The translations under genes and the position numbers were made by a program. Under the pieces are notes generated by a model. It was not told where the DNA came from and made no database searches. It saw only the letters and a list, made by a program, of their open reading frames with translations. Of a stretch of DNA of 64,000 nucleotides, positions 46,835-59,273 are shown piece by piece. Each line of letters starts with the position of its first letter. Within the stretch, counting starts at the first letter, position 1. The DNA comes from Beta vulgaris subsp. vulgaris (lineage: Eukaryota; Streptophyta; Magnoliopsida; Caryophyllales; Amaranthaceae): the NCBI RefSeq assembly GCF_026745355.1, contig NC_079206.1, positions 24,896,937-24,960,936 on the forward strand, in the 5' to 3' direction.

Positions 46835-47235
46835 AAAACCTTCGCCAAATTGACAAATTTGCATGCTGGGGAAAGTGCGCCAAATGCACCTAGGCACGCC
46901 TGGCGCACCACTCTTGCGTTGGACGCACAATTTTTGCGTCCCGCGCAATAATGTTGCATGGCACGCAACCTCTGCATCTCATGCTATTGTCAATGTGGCC
47001 ATTGTATTGGTCAAAATTGTCCTTCATTCGTCTCGACAACTTTAGAACTCGTCAAAAGTGTCCTTCACCGGTCTCTAAAATTGTAGAACTAACCAAAACC
47101 ACGCCCAAATTGCCAAATAACATGTCAGGGGACATTGCGCAAAATGCGCCGCGCACATTATCATTGTCGGACGCGCAGCCTGTGCATCTCATGTTATTGC
47201 CAATTTGCGCGTTGTAATGGCCATTCACATTATTT
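46835..47235 (+). repeat. Two diverged copies of a GC-richer block
   Basis: 46835-47035 and about 47095-47230 share, in order, CCAAATTG, CATG.(C/T).GGG, GCGCCAAATGC/GCGCAAAATGC, GGACGC, CATCTCATG and ATTG. They form an imperfect direct duplication rich in GCGC. ORFs at 46863, 46951 and 47052 lie over it and resemble nothing known. Confidence 0.6.
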
Positions 47236-48406
47236 TTCCGTTTGCATTCATTTAGAGTCATGATCATTCCTAAGTAATTTTGTCGAAAACGAATCTCACT
47301 TAATTTTGATAAAAAGTTATTCTTCTTTGTTCTTTTTGAGTCCTATCACCACCGTGTCTTCCTTTCTTCTATCCTTATCTCTGTCCTATCTTTTCATGTC
47401 ATCTTTTAGGATTTGTTTTAGTGACCATCTTTTTTGTAAAAAAAACACCAATCTAGTTAGGAATTTTGATTCCATTATTAGAAGTACATCTAGCCCAAAT
47501 GTCTAGGTTCACCCAATTTCACTTCACTTAGAGTTCTTAACCTTGTCAAACTTCATCAACGTTAGGATTCTTAACCACGTCTAAGTTCATTCAAGCACGA
47601 ATTCTAAGGTTATTAGAGTTCTTACCATCGTAGGAGTTCAGAATCCATAGAAGTTATTCTCGCGTAATAGTAGTCTAAATTCATTAGAATTCTATGCATT
47701 TAGGAGGCTAGGTCCACTAGCATCTCACACGATGCATTAGAAGCCGTGCATTTTAGTATGTTTTAGTATTTAAACAATTTAATTCTTGAAGGGTTGACTA
47801 TTTGAAAGTCAAAAGAATTATTTTAATGATTTAAAGAAGTCAAAATATTAGTTAGTCATACTTTGAAATATATTTGTAAAGTTTAAAACACTTTTTGGGT
47901 TGTGAAAAGGATTTTAAATTGGGTAGGAGGAACCCAACCACTCAAATCATCAATCACTAAATATTAGTTTTAGCCCAATCACCTTTTCCTAAGCCCAAAG
48001 GGAAATCTATATAAACTCCAAAAATCTCAATTTCCTACATACTTATTTTCTCTCTCCTCCTTTTCCCCCCAAATTTCCGCCCCCCCCCCCCTCTTATTTC
48101 TCTCTTTCTTTTGTTTTCCTTCCTCTCCTTCCTTTGGCCTTCCTCTTTCGAACCGACCAATACAACCACCACCGGCTAACCGCCACCATCCGACAGGAAT
48201 GCCGCCTCCCTTCTTGTCGTGTCTTTCTCCTCTTCTTTGTTTGGTTATTTCTTCCTGCTCAAGTTTTATTTTAATGTAAAACTTATATTTTTAAGGGTTT
48301 ATTTTAATATGTTTATGTTTAAAATCTATAGTTTGATGATTTAATTATGAATATAAGATTAGATAATTTATGTAATGAAGTAATTAAATTTCAGATTTAC
48401 TTATTA
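47236..48406 (+). repeat. Possible LTR fragment with promoter-like signals
   Basis: A TATA-like TATATAAACTCC (about 48011) is followed by a CT-rich leader and a C10 run (48080) and by ACCACC/CCGACC blocks (48150-48210). Plant Gypsy LTRs look like this. Before it, 47500-47700 has several GTTAGGATTCTTA-like repeats. No LTR ends or ORF were recognised. Confidence 0.35.
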
Positions 48407-48722
48407 CTCCCTCCGTTTCCTGAAGATCTTCCCTCTTTCCGTTTAAGTGCGTTTCCAAAAGATCTTCCCTCTTTTACTTTATTCCTTATTAGGAAATTTT
48501 TTTTCCATTTTTATCCTCTCATGTCCCTATCATATGGTCCACCATTACATTATTAATTCAATTTTACTCCCTTCTCTCTCCTACTTTAACCCCTTTTTAT
48601 TTGTTTATTTATCTTAACCCCTTTCTCTCTCCCACTTTACCCACTTCATACCCCACACAAATGTATCCTTCTTGGTATCTGTAAGAACAGTAACAAGGAA
48701 GATCTTTAGGAAACGGAGGTAG
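48407..48722. mobile_element. Stowaway MITE, about 316 bp
   Basis: The left end CTCCCTCCGTTTCCTGAAGA is inverted on the right as TCTTTAGGAAACGGAGGTAG, with TA on both flanks. A second copy of the GATCTTCCCTCTTT motif lies 40 bp inside the left end. Confidence 0.9.
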
Positions 48723-49078
48723 TATGTTTGAATTGGGATTTTAATAAACAAAGCATGTATTTTTAGGGTTTTATGAGTTGGAAAATCATAGTAGTATATT
48801 ATATTTTATGAAATTTAGTTTTCTTATGATTTCAAGTATTTTTAAGTATCTTTAAAAAGGGTTTTGGTATATATTATGTTGTTGGAAATTTAAAAAGGAT
48901 GTTGATGATGGAGTTCTTATGATTTAAATATGATTTTTAAAGGAATTTTAACAACTAGTGGAGTAGTACTATACTAGCAGGTTTTAATATTAAGTTTTAA
49001 AGATGGGAAAAAGGGTTTTAAACACTTTTAAGAATGGTTTAAAGCATTTTATTATTACTGGAAATTTATAAAGTATTG
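48723..49078. other. AT-rich sequence before the second Copia element
   Basis: No gene or repeat end recognised; perhaps the rest of the LTR fragment interrupted by the MITE. Confidence 0.4.
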
Positions 49079-50104
49079 TGTCGTATTCCATGTTTTGATG
49101 ATGCCAAATAATTAGGTCTTGTATAGTTTTATTTTGGAAAAATATAAAATCCTATAAATCTTGTCTTGTTAATTTTTATATATCTTGTGGAGAAAGATTA
49201 ATGAGATTTAATCTAGTCAAGATATCATTTATATATTTTGGTTTTGTTATATGATATGTTTAATGTATCTATTAACTTAGAATCTTTGGGTAAAAGATGA
49301 TCAAGTTATTAGAGATATTTTCCTACCGTAAATAGTGTGTCGAATAGGTTGAAATGTGTGGCTAAAATTGTAGAACAAACTGCTTGGGGATAGCTAACTA
49401 CCTCAGTCCACTTGCTGAATGTGCGCCCACTGCAACGACTAGTGGAAGTTGTTAATATTGTTGCTACAAACGTGGAGTAGTGCAGCAAATAGTGGATCAT
49501 GATGCCCATGATTATGGTTGGATAAGAACGTGGGGCATTACTCTTATAGAAGAAGATAATCACAACAACTACTTAAAGAAGAAGACTTGTTTTGGAGAAA
49601 AAATAACTTTCAAGCAGTCAAAGTTTAATTTTTTCTTAGAAAGTTTTCTGTAATTTTATTCTTCTTCTACAATACATATCAGTGTAATATTCATAGTGTT
49701 TGGGTGAGTGAAAAAGTTCAGAATTTCCATGTAACCAAGTGAGAGAAAGAAAAGAGAAAAGAGAAGATTTCGAGTGAAGTCAAGAGGGTCATCAGTTCAG
49801 GGGGGGGGGGGAACCGAGTGACTGGGAACAAGTTGCTAAAGAAATAGTTAAGGGTCCAATAATAGGTTGTAAAGAGAGTCTTTTGGCCTATTATTAGAAA
49901 GAGAAGTATTGAGTTAAAATCCCTTGGGGTCAAGGTTTTTCTTTCAATTGGGTCTAGGAAGTTTTCCTTGTAGGTTAAATCTTGTGTGTAATCTTTAATT
50001 TTTTTCATTCTGACTTTCTATTTTGCGAATTACATTCGAAAATTTCCCCTCAACAACAATTCACCTCCTCTTTTAGTTGGTCTAGTGTTCATGCTAGAAT
50101 AACA
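49079..50104 (+). repeat. 5' LTR of the second SIRE-like Copia element
   Basis: TGTCGTATTCC...AGAATAACA. Start and end resemble the LTR at 3013-4168 (TTTTGATGATGCC versus TTTTGATAATGAC; AATTCACCTCCTCTTTTAGT). A G11 run lies at 49801. Confidence 0.85.
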
Positions 50105-50106
50105 AT

Positions 50107-50118
50107 TGGTATCAGAGC
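50107..50118 (+). other. Primer binding site (initiator Met-tRNA)
   Basis: TGGTATCAGAGC, two bases after the LTR. Confidence 0.9.
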
Positions 50119-50166
50119 TTGGTACCTCCGAATCAGTTAACAATCAACAACTTGTACTTGGCACCA

Positions 50167-51300
50167 TGAACGTTATGGGAGAAAAACTTGATGAAAGGTA
50201 TTTTACCTAGCGTCCATCCATGTTCAATGGGAAGCATTACCCACAATGGAAGAACTGCATGGAAATTTTCATTAAAGCGGAAAACTACCAAGTTTGGAGG
50301 GTATTTGAACTTGGCGATTTCGAAGTTAGAACAAAAAATGAAAAGGGAGAGCCGCTTATTAAACCCCTTGAAGAATTTGATAAAGATAATTTTATTAAAA
50401 TGGAGATGAATAATTTGGCTAAAAAGCTACTCCATTGTGGCATTGGTCATCATGACCACAACAGAGTCGTGGGTTGCAAGACCGCAAAGAAAAAGTGGAA
50501 ACTCTTTTAAATTACTCATGCAGAAACAAGCGAGGTGAAAAGATCGAGATAGACATGCTTATGCATAATTATGAATTATTTCAGATGAAACAAAAGGAGC
50601 CTGTTCAAGACATGCTCACTCACTTTTCTAACAACATAAACGAACTTGAGTCACTTGGAAACATTATTACTCCAGAGGAACAAGTTCAAAAAGTTATAAG
50701 GAGTCTTCTATAGGATGAGAAGTGGATTGCTAAAGTTACAGCTCTATCGGAGACAAAGGATTTCGCCATATATAATGTGGAGCAACTAGTTGGTTCCTTG
50801 ATGACCCATGAATCACATCTACTAACTCATGAGACTGAACCTGTAAAACCTAAGGCTCTTGCTCTCAAGATATATTAAGAAGAGTCAGAGACAGACGACG
50901 AAGAAGCCGCCATGATTGTGCATTTAAGAAGCTTATGAGAAAGTTAAAAATGAGAATTATTTTTTAAGTATGGAATTGGCAGAGTGGAAAGTCTTTGGTT
51001 CCTGAAGGAACATCTTTCTACTAGTACCAGAACAGATTTCGAAAGACTAAAAACTAATTACGAAAATGTTCTAAGTGATAATCTGGTACTTAAGAAGGAA
51101 ATGGATTCCTCTAGGAACAAAGATCCTAATCCAGTAAGTTGGATACAAAAGTATCAAAATAAAGGAAGAGATGGACTCGATTTCAACTACAAGAAGAAAA
51201 GAAAAAGAAAAAAATATGTTGATCTATCAAGCAGTAAAATATGTTCTTACTATGGGAATAGTGGGACACATAGTGGCTAACTGTTCCACCAGGGAAGAAT
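50167..51300 (+). pseudogene. Copia gag remnant of the SIRE-like element
   Basis: It starts around ATG 50167 with an early TAG (50209). Blocks follow: MFNGKHYPQWKNCMEIFIKA, VWRVFELGDFEV, and, after a stop at 50508-50510 and a frame change, LMHNYELFQMKQKEPVQDM with EEQVQKVIRSLL. The zinc knuckle (about 51238, CSYYGNSGTHSG) has lost its pattern. Confidence 0.88.
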
Positions 51301-54300
51301 GTATTGAGAGAAATACCTACCTTGTTATGCAAGTATGAAAGACTAAGAACGATTCAAGTCCAACAAAGGAACCCAAGCAATACTGGGTTCCTACCACTGA
51401 CTAGATGCTTTGGATACAGGCTGAAGTGAGAGGGAACAACCTGTGGTTCCTCGCCAGCAGTTGTTCTAAGCATATGCACAAATAAATCAAAGTTTCTCTC
51501 ATTCTCAGCTTACCATAGAGGAACAACGACCTACAGAGATAACCTTACAGGTATATAGTAGTTGTTGGTAAGATTGGTAATTCTCCGTCATACTCCATAG
51601 ATAATGTATTTTTGGTCGAGGGCATAAAGCATAGTTTACTTAGCATTTCTCAGTTTTCTGATAAGGGCAATATAGTGAAGTTTACTAACGAGTCATGTGC
51701 TGTAAGCAATGAAAGTACAACAACCAAGATCCTTGAAGGGACACGGAAAGGGAACACCTATATGGTTGACCTGAACCTTGTTCCTGGGAACAACCTTACT
51801 TGTTTGAGCTTGATCGAAGAAGATCCTCTACTATGGCATAAGCGTTGTGGTCATGCCAACTTGTCTTTATTACACAAACTAAGTGGGAAAGACTTAGTGG
51901 TTAGGTCACCTACAATTAAGTCTACGTCCCATGGTGTTTGTGATCCATGTATAAAAGCCAAACAAGTAAGATCCTCTTTTAAATCTAAGAAAATGGTAAG
52001 CACACAAAGTCCATTGGATCTTCTTCATATGGACTTATGTGGCCTGTACGTGTCCAAGTAGATCGAGTAAGAAATATGTATTGGTTATTGTTGATGATTT
52101 CTCTAGATATACATGGATTATCTTCTTTCATAGTAAGGACGAAACCTTTGATGAGTTCTTACTTTTGCTAAAAAGCTTCAACGAACAAGTGGTTTTAAAT
52201 TGAAATACTTAAGATCTGACCATGGTAAGTAGTTTGAAAACTCCAAGTTTGATAAATTTTGTAGTAATGAAGGCCTAGATCACAATTTATTTGCTCCAAG
52301 AACACCACAATAAAACGAAGTAGTTGAAAGAAAGAATCGAACTGTGAAGGACATGACAAGAACGGTGATTATTGCAAGTAGTATTCCGAAGAGCTTTTGG
52401 GCCGAGGCAGTAAACACAACATGCTACATCATTAATCAAGTCATGCTGAGGCCAATAACTTTAGAGACACCTTCTGAACTCCTTAGAGGAAGAAAACCAC
52501 ATATTTCTTACTTTCGTATTTTTGGATGTAAATGTTTTGTTCATAACAATGGAAAGGACAAACTAGGAAAGCTTGATGCTAGAAGCGATGAATAAATATT
52601 TTAGGATATGCTTCAAATAGCATGGCATATCGAGTTTATAACCAAAGAACAATGTGCAGAGGAGAGTGTCCATATAATTTTTGATGAAACTAATTCCCTG
52701 CAGAGTTATAATGATAACTTTGAAATTGGTTTGACTCGACCTGAAGATTCAAATCATTATGATGAGCAACTAACCCATGCAGGAAAGGAGAAGAAGCATG
52801 TTCCTGAACCTGAGAACCCTGTGCCTGATCCTCAGGGGGAACAAGTAGTAGGAGGAACTCAGGAAGAAGAAGGAACTCTTGAACATGAAGAAGATTAAAA
52901 AATTCAAATACCTCATGAAGCTCCAAAAGTAACTAGGAGATTTGATCCAAAGCCTTGGAAACACCAAAATTCTCACCCCTTAGAGTTAATTATAAGTGAT
53001 ATTGAAAAGAGAACTCAAATGAGATCCCAAATGAAGAATTTTTGTGTTTTTCATGCTTTTCTATCTATGACATAACCTAAGGATCATATGGAAAAATCAA
53101 AAGAGGCAGATTGGATCAATGTTATGCCAAATGGACTGAATGAGTTCCAGAGGAACAAGGTCTGGCACTTGGAGCCCAAGCCAAAGAACCAGAAAGTAAT
53201 TGGACTTAAATGGGTCTTTGGGAACAAGTTTGATGAGCATTGAACAACTGTAAGAAACAAGGATAGACTTGTAGCCAAAGGGTACAATCAACAAGGTATT
53301 GATTTTGATGAAACATTTGCTCATGTTGCTAGGATAAACGCAATTAGAATTTTGATTGCCTTTGCCGCATTTATGGAATTTAAGTTGTACCAAATGTACG
53401 TAAAATGTGCATTTTAAAATGGCTTTTTACTACAAGACGTTTATGTGGAACAACCTCCTGGATTCAAAAATCTCCATCTTCCAAATCAGGTCTATAAGCT
53501 TGATAAAGCTCTATATGGGTTAAAATAAGCTCCTAGAACTTGGTATGAAATATTATCAAAATTATTACTTTCACATGATTTCATAAGAGGTAAAGTTGAT
53601 AGAACCCTGTTAGTTTGTTCAAAAGGAACATACATATTAGTAATCCAAATCTATGTTGATGATATAATATTCGGTGCTAGTAATGATTTTCTCTGTAAGG
53701 AGTTTGTTGATCTTATAAGTAGTGAATTTGAAATGAGTATGATGGGAGAATTGAACTTCTTTTTGGGCTTGCAAATCAAGCAAACTAGAATAGGAACAAT
53801 GATCCATCAACAATAGTATGTCAAGAAACTGCTGAAGAAATATGGACTAGAACAATCTAAAACCAACCACACTCTTAGAGGAACAAGAACAAGGTAGGAC
53901 GAAGACATAAATGATGAGTGCGTAAACGAGAAGTAGTATAGAGGTATGATAGGTTCTTTACTCTACTTAGCTGCAGTTAGACTAGATATTGCTTTTAGCG
54001 TTGCTTTATGTGCTAGATTCCAATCAAATCCCAAAGAATCTCCCTTAACCGCGGTTAAGAGAATTCTTAGGTATTTGAAAGGAAGTGATGACTTATGTTT
54101 GTTCTACGCTCGAAGTGATGTGTTTGATCTAGTTCTAGAGATTATGTTGGGGACTTGGTTAATCACGAAAGCACATTAGGTATTATTTAGTACCTATGAA
54201 CAAGCTTGGTCTCATTGAGCTCAAAGAAGCAAAATATTGTTGCCTTATCCAATGTAGATACAGATTATGTGGTTAATGCTGCATGTTGTTCCCAAATTCT

Positions 54301-54448
54301 ATGGATCAAGCAACAAGTACGAGATTTTGGCATAAAATTTAAGTGTGTTCATATCTACTGTGATAATACTAGTGCAATATGTATCTCCAAGGATCCAATA
54401 CACCATTCTAGGGTCAAGCACATACACATTAAAGCATCATTTTCTTAA
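51301..54448 (+). pseudogene. Copia pol remnant of the SIRE-like element
   Basis: The protease region (about 51440) reads WFLASSCSKHMHK, so the catalytic Asp is replaced by Ala. The open block 51612-52061 holds LWHKRCGHANLSLLHKL and CDPCIKAKQVRSSF (pre-integrase) and LLHMDLCG (integrase start). Integrase continues in pieces (FSRYTWIIFF, about 52100; KSFWAEAVNTTCYIINQ, about 52390). Reverse transcriptase has QIYVDDIIFGASNDF (about 53650) and MGELNFFLGLQI. RNase H has IGSLLYLAAVRLDIAF (53949) and CDNTSAICISKDPIHHS (54359). Many in-frame stops. Confidence 0.92.
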
Positions 54449-55510
54449 GGAAAATTCTCCTCGAATTTCACAGCTCTCTTCTGCTCATCAAGAACTAACC
54501 CCTTGGCAAAACTAGCCAACTCCTGAAATTTCACATATAACTCATGAACGGTCATATCCATGCATGATGTCATTAAAATTTGTCCTCTTCCTCATATGGG
54601 GTGAAAAGAACTCCTCATAGTTCACCTTCTTAAACTCGGTCCAACCAAACTCTTTCTCTTCCATGAGCTCTTCTCCTTCCTCATCCACAATCACCTTAGT
54701 AGTCAAATCAAACTTGTTCTGAGTCCACTAAATATCAGCATCCTCAACCAGATCGTAGGCAGCAACATCAAAGGGGGACGCGGTGGAGGTTCGTCTCTGG
54801 GAAGGAGATTCAGAGGTGGTGCAAGAGTTAAAGTTTGGTTTCAGTGAGGGATTCTTGTGTTTTTTCTTTTTCTTTTTTTTTGTTTTCTCTCTCTAGGGGT
54901 CTCTAGCATCTTTTGGAGCAGTTTTAGAAGTAGTCTTCTATATCACAACAAGAAGAATGTATATGTATCATAGTGTATTATGTTAAAAAAATTGAATTAA
55001 AAAATTAAAATATTTCAAGAAAACCAGTATTTGGAAACAATCTCTTATTTCACAATAACTTTTTTAATTAGTTAAATAGTTAAACTTAAAAGACTAGTTT
55101 TAGATAATCAATGTTTTCCTATATTTAAGAGATGGGTTAGTAACCTCAACCGGTCTCCTATAGGTAGTCTCTTTGGCCATTTTTGTAATAGTGACCCTCA
55201 TCTTTCAGGGACTTGAAAAGTGGTAAAATTTTTGTCAAACTCACTAATCCAGTTCTCCATCTTGGTAGGGTCACCCTTACCATCAAAGAAGAAGGTTTCT
55301 TCTGATCAATTGCTTTAGATATCACAACAGTCTTGGAGCTAACATTGCTAGAAATAGGAGTAACAGGAGTATTAAGGGTAACAACTTAAACCTTAGCAAG
55401 TTTCTCCATAACATCAGTACTAGTTAAGGCTCAAGTGGATTGAGCTATCTCGCGCATCATACCATTCGAATTTGAGCTTCCAGCATGCGCGTGTCTATGC
55501 ATCATCTTAA
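54449..55510 (-). pseudogene. Gypsy (chromovirus-type) gag remnant
   Basis: Minus strand, right to left: an N-terminal piece (HAHAGSSNSNGMMREIAQS), then FDGKGDPTKMENWISEFDKN, the opening of Retrotrans_gag. After a gap of about 300 bp come FDLTTKVIVDEEGEELMEEK, EFKKVNYEEFFSPHMR and VHELYVKFQELASFAKGLVL. Stops and frameshifts occur between all blocks. It ends where the SIRE-like Copia sequence begins, so the pol part is lost. No zinc knuckle is visible. Confidence 0.8.
54944..55193. mobile_element. Possible small CACTA-type MITE in the Gypsy gag
   Basis: It lies in the gap of the gag remnant. The right end on plus is ...CCATTTTTGTAATAGTG, i.e. inverted CACTATTACAAAAATGG; the left end is CACAACAAGAAGAATG, a CACTACAA-like start with one base lost. 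No clear 3-bp duplication remains. Confidence 0.35.
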
Positions 55511-55807
55511 AAGCACAATAGAAACAAAGATAAACCAAAAATAATTCACTCTCACTAGATAATTCTTAAATAAAAAGGAGAGAAAGAAAAAAAAATATAT
55601 GAGCACTCAAATACTTCACAATCTTATCACTTTCTAAACTCTAATAAATTAAGCAATAAAATGAAAAGAGAAGTATATAACATCAACACATAACAATATA
55701 ATTCCATGTTTCCCCATATCACATCCTCGCAACGGATTTTCAATTTTAATAAATTTATTTACCTATTCTTGTTTAAGGTCATCTTAAAGAAGTCATAGTA
55801 ACCTAAA
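55511..55807 (-). other. Untranslated leader of the Gypsy element
   Basis: Non-coding sequence between gag and the primer site. Confidence 0.5.
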
Positions 55808-55820
55808 GCTCTGATACCAA
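55808..55820 (-). other. Primer binding site (Met-tRNA type) of the minus-strand Gypsy element
   Basis: On minus, TTGGTATCAGAGC follows three bases after the LTR end. Met-tRNA priming is usual in Tekay/Del chromoviruses. Confidence 0.8.
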
Positions 55821-55823
55821 CTC

Positions 55824-56195
55824 TGACAACTCTGAATTTTCTATACTTCTAAAAACATTTTATAATAAATAAACTCGAAAATTTCAAAGGTGCTACGCCG
55901 CAATAACTAATAATTATAACTGGAAGGCTAATGTTTCTAACTAAAAATAATAAACATAAGTTTTAAATAATTATTACAGACCAACTAATAGAATGTAAAT
56001 CACTATGACAAACCAATATAAGTTATAAAGTCAAATAAATAATTATGGAGGTCTTACTAATGTTTATTAAGTTTAAGGAGATCCAACACACTCCATAACC
56101 CAACCACAAGCTACAATCTTCAAGTCACAACACATTAAACACTGTAATATCAGCCAAAAGCTGAGCAAGATTTAATACTATAATAAAACAAAACT
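55824..56195 (-). repeat. Partial 5' LTR of the minus-strand Gypsy element
   Basis: Begins on plus as TGACAACTCTG next to the primer site and runs at least to 56195. The far end is unclear because the foldback element follows. On minus it contains a TTATTGCGGCGTAGCACC block. Confidence 0.55.
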
Positions 56196-57116
56196 ATTAA
56201 CCCTAAACCCTTTTAGCCTAATTAATCCTAAATCCTATCCTAATCTGCCCTCTAACCCTAATTGACCCTAAACCTACCCTAACCACCCACCCACCACCCC
56301 AGCCGCAGCCCCCTCCCCTTTCCCCGACAACCCCACCTCCTTCCCTTTCCCCGGCAACCCCACCAACACTAATCTGCCCTTTAACACCAACGAATGCCGA
56401 CACACCAGCCACCACACCCTTGACCCTCGAACTCAGGTGCAAGGGAGGGGGAAGGAGGGTTGTGGGACTGCAGAGGAAGGGGAATGGGAGGGGGTTGCGG
56501 GATTGTGGGAAAGGGGAAAGGGAGGGGGGACTGCGAGGGATGGTGGGTCACAAGTGTGCGACTGCAGGTGGGGAGGAGGGACATAGGTGCGCGACTGCAG
56601 GGGTAGGGTGGGGTCCGAAAATCCGATGGGGCTGGGGTAGGGTTGGTTGCGAAAATTCGGTGGGGGTGGGGTAGGGTAGGGTGCGAGAATCCGGTAGGGG
56701 TGGGGTAGGGTGGGGTGCGAAAATTTTGTGGGGGTGGGGGGCGGGGGAGGGGGCTGTGAGGTTGCGGGGGTGGGAGTAGGGGTGGGGGTGGTGTGTTGGC
56801 GAGGTTGCGACTGGGGGTGGGGGTGGGCTGGTGGGGCTGGGGTTGTTGGGGGTGGTGGGCTGGGGGTGGGCATTTAGGATTAGTTAGGTTTATAGGTTTT
56901 TTTTTAGTGTTTTTAGGGTTATTTAGGATTTAGGGTAGTTGATTAGGATTAGGAGAGGATTATGGCCTAATGACTAACGGAAGTCTAACACCGTTAGTCA
57001 AAAGGGTAATTTGATGTATTTTTCGAAAAAAGTGAGGGGTATATGATGAATTTGGAAACTTGAAAGGGTATAAGGTGCAAAAAAATTTATCAGGATATAT
57101 GGTGAAAAAACCGTTA
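56196..57116. mobile_element. Foldback element 3, left end shortened
   Basis: The right end (GGGTATAAGGTGC, GATATATGGTGAAAAAACC, to 57116) belongs to the same family as 11613 and 30650. The matching left terminal ~110 bp is missing, but inner arms still pair: AACCCTAA/CCTAATC (56197-56290) with GGATTAG/TTAGGGT (56870-56960). The centre (56430-56870) is G-rich with about 45-bp repeats (GGGGTAGGGTGGGGTGCGA plus AAATTC/AATCCGG). Proline-rich minus ORFs and the Gly/Arg plus ORF are repeat artefacts. Confidence 0.7.
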
Positions 57117-58010
57117 ATAAAATCATGCCCCACTAAAGTTTACATTGTTAATTTAGGTTGAGGTTCGTTTTGAGAAGTTACCACCAGAGTTGGAACTGTC
57201 CCAAATTAATCTAAAATCAAACCTTCTAAAACAGACCAATTATAGTTCATACTAATAGTATATTCACTGGTACTAATATCACTTATTAATAATAAAAAAA
57301 TTCCATTGTAAAGCATGGAATTTAGAAGTATTATAACTAAAAACAAAGATTAAGATGATATATTCCATGCAAGGTGAGCTGGCCGTCCAATTGGACTCAA
57401 ACACTAATCAAATTGTATCAATGAATATACTTCCTCCATTTAGAAATAGTTGCACCATTTCATGTTTTCATGCATGCTTGTCGATGTGTGTTTTCAACCA
57501 TTCATATTTTTGATTATCAATAAGTAAACATTATAAAAGTTGATATTAAGAAAATATATGTTGAGATGCATCTAACAAGATTTCACATAACTATATTTCT
57601 TCTACAATATAAATCAACAAAGACAATCAAAATATAACATGTAACTAGTAAATATTATGCAAACGATATAACTATTTTTAAAGGTAATTAGGTAAACCAA
57701 AAGACTGTTTCAAGCCAAATCGAATTTCCCTTATATACTCTCTCACACCAACCCTCCAACCAAAGAAAGACCCAATTGAGCTAGAAATCTACTTGTCCCA
57801 ACTCCCATATTAATTCAATTGATCTCCATCCAATTGGAGGTTTTGAAAAAGAGAAAAAAGAGTTATTGCTGAAAAAGTGGAGGGCGGTAAAAAGAGTGAA
57901 ACAGGTAAAAGAAAAAAGAAGACAAAAAGGTCTCTTAAGTTGGGTTAGTCCTTTCTCATTTGGTAGTTGAAAATGGATATGCTGATGATGCATAGGTTTC
58001 AACATCATCA
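57117..58010 (+). other. Upstream region of the START-like gene
   Basis: AT-rich with a one-sided MITE-like TACTTCCTCCATTTAGAAAT at 57429. A TATA-like TTATATACTC lies at about 57731, followed by CT-rich and CAACC-rich sequence that may be the start of the transcript. The minus ORF 57781-58008 is not supported. Confidence 0.4.
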
Positions 58011-59273
58011 GCTGCTCTGTTTGAGTTTGTGTTTTTGTTTTTGTTTCGCTGTCTATGACTCGTCAAGCACAAGAAGCTGCCCCACGTTCGGTTTCCGTCT
58101 TGATGGTATCATCTCTTCTTAATTCTCATCAACCTTTCTTCATCTTCTTCTTCACTTATTACTTATTATTCTCTTCTCTTTGAGATCTGCAAGCTTCTTG
58201 TTATTATCTTTATTTCACTGTTCAACTCACGTGTTCTTCTACTTGCCCAAAATATTTTAAACCCATAACTTTGATCTTTCTTATATTACCTTTTCAATAA
58301 TTCTTCATTTCATTTCACCTATTCGCAGCTTCTCTAATCTGCCCACTTCTGTTTCTTACAAGGTCCATTTCTCTTCTTTTTTTTTTTTTTTTTTTTTTTT
58401 TGCTGTAACGACTTCATTATCTTGAGTTTTATTTCAGTCTTATATTTCTTATTTCCCTGTTATTAGAAGGCTATATTTTTTTTTGGTGCTAAATTACTAG
58501 AAAATTACAATTTGGAGTTCAATTTTTTTTTATGCAATTTGGGTTTTATGTAATTTTCTAGTGGGTAATGGGTATGATTCATTTTATGTCTGTTACCTTT
58601 TTTATGCTAATATTTTTTATCCTGCGAGTTTTACCAATAGTAGTCAACTAGTCACTGTGCTACTACAATCCTTTTTGTTGTTTGTGATGGGGGATAGTTA
58701 AATCATGTGAGCTTGACAAAGAGGGTAGAGATAGAAAATAATAATAATAATAATAAAAGACAGAAAACGGCACCTCACACTTAATTTTGTTGTCATGTTT
58801 GTGTAATCACCTATTTCTGGGGGTATGTTTTTTTAATTGGTGTAGAGAGAGCCACAGGGGCTAATGATGTAGACGGGATTTCGTCCTAGGTCCTTGGGAT
58901 ATGGGTGAATGTAAATATGATCTGCCATTTTTGGCACTGTAAATATTATTGGCATAATAATAGTAATCCTGTGATTTTAATGATGGTATGGAGTAGGGTC
59001 AGAAGAGACCTGACACAAACAGTTGAAGGAAAAAGACAAAGAAACTTCAATTTTGTTAGCTTCAAGTGGCAAATATGGTTGAGAACATGAAATTAATCTT
59101 ATAAGCACGTTGATAATAGATTTATAGACTTTTACAGAGGAACTAAATTTACCAGTCTCTTGGAACTTATTGTACAGGCCTGATCTTGGATAAAATTTGG
59201 GTGTGAGTGTCAGACATATTGGTACTTTTAATTTAGAGAGTCAGCCTGTTTCGGGCTGGTTGGAGATGCTAAG
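58011..59273 (+). other. Likely 5' untranslated exon(s) and intron of the START-like gene
   Basis: A possible leader exon ends at GTCTTGATG before GTATCATC (about 58104). An acceptor TTGTACAG at 59177 would open the coding exon. The supposed intron holds a T-run (58378-58401) and an (AAT)n run (58737-58757). Predicted only. Confidence 0.4.

Larger units (their letters stand above)
49079..54447 (+). mobile_element. SIRE/Maximus-like Copia element lacking its 3' part
   Basis: A 1026-bp 5' LTR, a Met-tRNA primer site and gag-pol remnants are present. The element ends just after the RNase H motif HSRVKHIHIK. The env-position ORF, polypurine tract and 3' LTR are gone, and minus-strand Gypsy sequence begins at once. 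Numerous stops and frameshifts make it inactive. Confidence 0.9.

Noticed and set aside
56433..56873. 146-codon Pro/Thr-rich minus ORF
   Set aside because: It is the G-rich minisatellite of foldback element 3 in antisense; no real protein pattern.
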